From: Acidobacteriaceae bacterium KBS 146
GTDB taxonomy: Bacteria; Acidobacteriota; Terriglobia; Terriglobales; Acidobacteriaceae
Direction of reading: 5' to 3'
Assembly: GCA_000688615.1 (NCBI GenBank)
Contig: JHVA01000001.1
Span: forward strand, 2,480,001 to 2,544,000
DNA: 64,000 nucleotides
Shown here: positions 62,439-64,000 of the stretch, piece by piece
Position numbering within the stretch: position 1 is the stretch's first letter
Layout: every line of letters starts with the position of its first letter
Translations under genes and position numbers: made by a program
The notes under the pieces: model-generated
Database searches by the model: none
What the model saw: only the letters and a program-made list of their open reading frames with translations
Told to the model about the DNA's origin: nothing

Positions 62439-64000
62439 CTAGATGTCAGATCCTGAGGCGATAACCTCGAAAGGACGCATCATCTCGTTGTCTTCATGCT
62501 CCAACAGATGACAGTGCCATACATATCTTCCTGTGTATCCCTCGAAGGGAACAATGATTCGTGTCACCTGTCCCTTCTCGCAGCGGACTGTATCCTTCCA
62601 GCCTGTCTCTTCCGGTCCGGCGGCGATGGCTTGAGCGGTATAGCGCAACTCTCTTTTGTCTTGAAACTGAAAGACGTCGAAGCTTCGCCGGTCCAACACC
62701 TGAAACTTAACGAGATGGAGATGGATGGGGTGTGTGTCTTCAGTCAGATTCACGAACTCCCATATCTCGGTTGTGTCGATCACTGGATTCTCGGTGACCG
62801 GAGCGTGCCAGGGCGTGTTGTTCAGCACCATTCCCATCGAGTTTTGAACTTTATCCATCTTTTCGTCGAGCGTCAGCCTTCGCGTCTTTACAGCTTTGAT
62901 CTCCGGGATTCGCTCGATGGTCCGAAGTTTTGAGGGGAGAAAGCTGTCGTCTTTTGCGCTGGCCGACGCTACGCGAAACTCCATCAGATCAAAGCTATCG
63001 CTCTTCAATAAGATCTTTTTCCCCGCATGCTTGCTGAAGTCGAAGACGATGTCTGTCCTCTCAGCGGGACTCAGCAGAATATGTTTGAGCTTTACGGGAG
63101 CTTCCAATAGCCCCTGATCGCCTCCGATGACATTTATCTCAAGCAGGTCTCCAAACGCGAGCCGGAGGAATCTCGCGTTGGATCCGTTCAGGACGCGAAA
63201 TCTGTATTTGCGAGGCTCTACTTCCAGATAGGGCGAGAGCTTGCCATTCACCAGCACAACGTTGCTGTAGACCTCAGGAACCCAGGGTGAGTCCGGATTG
63301 CCCGAGACGGGATATTCCAACTGCCCATCCGATCCCAGAAATCTGTCGTAGATCATCAGCGGAATCTCGTACTTCCCTTTTGGCAGATTGAGGTTGTCTT
63401 CCGCTTCATCCCGGATCAGGAAGAATCCCTGCATTCCGGCATAGGTGTTCAGCCGATTAATCCCCATCGTGTGGTCGTGATAGAAGAGGAGTCCGGCGTC
63501 CTGCTGATTGGGATAGTGGCAGGTCAATGACTTCCCTGGCACGACCCAGTCCTCAGGGTAGCCATCACTTGAGGGCGGGGTCTTCCCGCCATGTAAATGG
63601 ATTGCGGTGCGTACTTCCGGTTTGTCTCTTTCGGCTCCGTGGAGTGTATGGTCGATCGGTAAAAAATGCTTGTGTGGAAGTGCGTTCACCCATTCCACGA
63701 TCAAACCCTGACCGCTACGGGTGTCGAAGATGGGGCCGGGAGACGCTCCGTTGAAACCCCACATTCGCGTTGGCGGCAGGTCACGGTGCGTCTTCTGATA
63801 GAGCTCTTCGATGGAGACGCGATAAAACGGAAGGCTCTTTGCAGGATCGTCAGGATCGGGCCGCCTCCCGCTGCTCTTCATCAGTGCGGGGAGCGGAAGA
63901 GGATCAACGAATGATGGCAGTGCAGCGGGATCGAGTGCCTTTGGAGGCGCAGCAGCCTGTTCGGCCTTCATCGTCCTTTGCAAGGTAAGGCCGCCGGCCA
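62439..64000 (-). CDS. Multicopper oxidase (N-terminus at or beyond the window edge)
   Basis: At least 518 residues are visible. All four copper clusters appear: HLHGG, YHDHTMG, HPIHLHLVKFQV and HCHLLEHEDNEMM. The layout (three cupredoxin domains) matches CotA-laccase/bilirubin oxidase/copper efflux oxidase types. The frame is still open at the window end and no clear start or signal peptide is visible, so the true N-terminus probably lies outside. It could detoxify Cu(I) or oxidise phenolics. Function by homology only. Confidence 0.9.
   Translation of the reverse strand, partial: AGGLTLQRTMKAEQAAAPPKALDPAALPSFVDPLPLPALMKSSGRRPDPDDPAKSLPFYRVSIEELYQKTHRDLPPTRMWGFNGASPGPIFDTRSGQGLIVEWVNALPHKHFLPIDHTLHGAERDKPEVRTAIHLHGGKTPPSSDGYPEDWVVPGKSLTCHYPNQQDAGLLFYHDHTMGINRLNTYAGMQGFFLIRDEAEDNLNLPKGKYEIPLMIYDRFLGSDGQLEYPVSGNPDSPWVPEVYSNVVLVNGKLSPYLEVEPRKYRFRVLNGSNARFLRLAFGDLLEINVIGGDQGLLEAPVKLKHILLSPAERTDIVFDFSKHAGKKILLKSDSFDLMEFRVASASAKDDSFLPSKLRTIERIPEIKAVKTRRLTLDEKMDKVQNSMGMVLNNTPWHAPVTENPVIDTTEIWEFVNLTEDTHPIHLHLVKFQVLDRRSFDVFQFQDKRELRYTAQAIAAGPEETGWKDTVRCEKGQVTRIIVPFEGYTGRYVWHCHLLEHEDNEMMRPFEVIASGSDI

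Overview
The window looks like chromosomal DNA from an acidobacterium of the Terriglobus/Granulicella/Edaphobacter kind. The evidence is three very large TonB-dependent receptors with N-terminal carboxypeptidase-regulatory-like domains, a TonB receptor/TPR/CRTAC1 triad, many secreted sugar-active and quinoprotein-like genes, GC-rich codon use, and a dispersed repeat ending in CTCAGGATGACA. The taxonomic call is inference from gene content. No phage, insertion sequence, CRISPR array, tRNA or rRNA was seen.

Layout: (1) 1-5451, leftward TonB receptor, TPR protein and CRTAC1 protein (cut by the window edge), behind a promoter carrying a perfect 18-bp LacI-type palindrome. (2) 5863-15185, a sugar locus: a GH39-like enzyme, a GH144-like protein, a GT84 beta-1,2-glucan synthase-like protein without the usual GH94 end, and an ABC exporter. 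(3) 15350-25069, housekeeping and regulation: an EF-G paralogue, a LysR/YeiH pair with an LTTR box, a MerR regulator, a lipoprotein, a zinc-ribbon membrane protein and pyrR-pyrB-pyrC. (4) 25228-37397: an HTH-TOBE regulator divergent from a second TonB receptor, a Kbl-like enzyme, a glycine-zipper lipoprotein, hscA-fdx-iscX, a TetR/NAD(P)-binding pair and a DinB-family protein. (5) 37795-56915, the most interesting block. (6) 56925-64000: anti-sigma and ECF sigma factors, a third TonB receptor, DNA polymerase IV and a multicopper oxidase cut by the window edge.

The 37.8-57 kb block reads as one LacI-controlled sugar or glycoside system. The 12-bp palindrome TGAGACGTCTCA occurs three times: in front of a cytochrome c/helix-hairpin-helix gene, in front of a three-gene sugar importer, and in front of a seven-gene leftward operon. 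Each copy sits at, or just downstream of, a sigma-70-like promoter. Two of the promoters share the same layout: TTGACA, 18 bp, TANGAT, 10 bp, operator. The importer has its substrate-binding protein fused to the second permease. The operon encodes two quinoprotein-like beta-propellers, a cupin protein, a TIM-barrel epimerase-like protein, a Gfo/Idh/MocA oxidoreductase, a secreted DUF1080 (3-keto-glycoside hydrolase-like) protein and a DUF4432 aldose-epimerase-like protein. A divergent operon adds a MauG-type di-haem protein, a blue-copper-like lipoprotein and a YncE-like propeller lipoprotein. Together these suggest oxidation-based cleavage of a glycoside with uptake of the product; the substrate is not identifiable from sequence alone.
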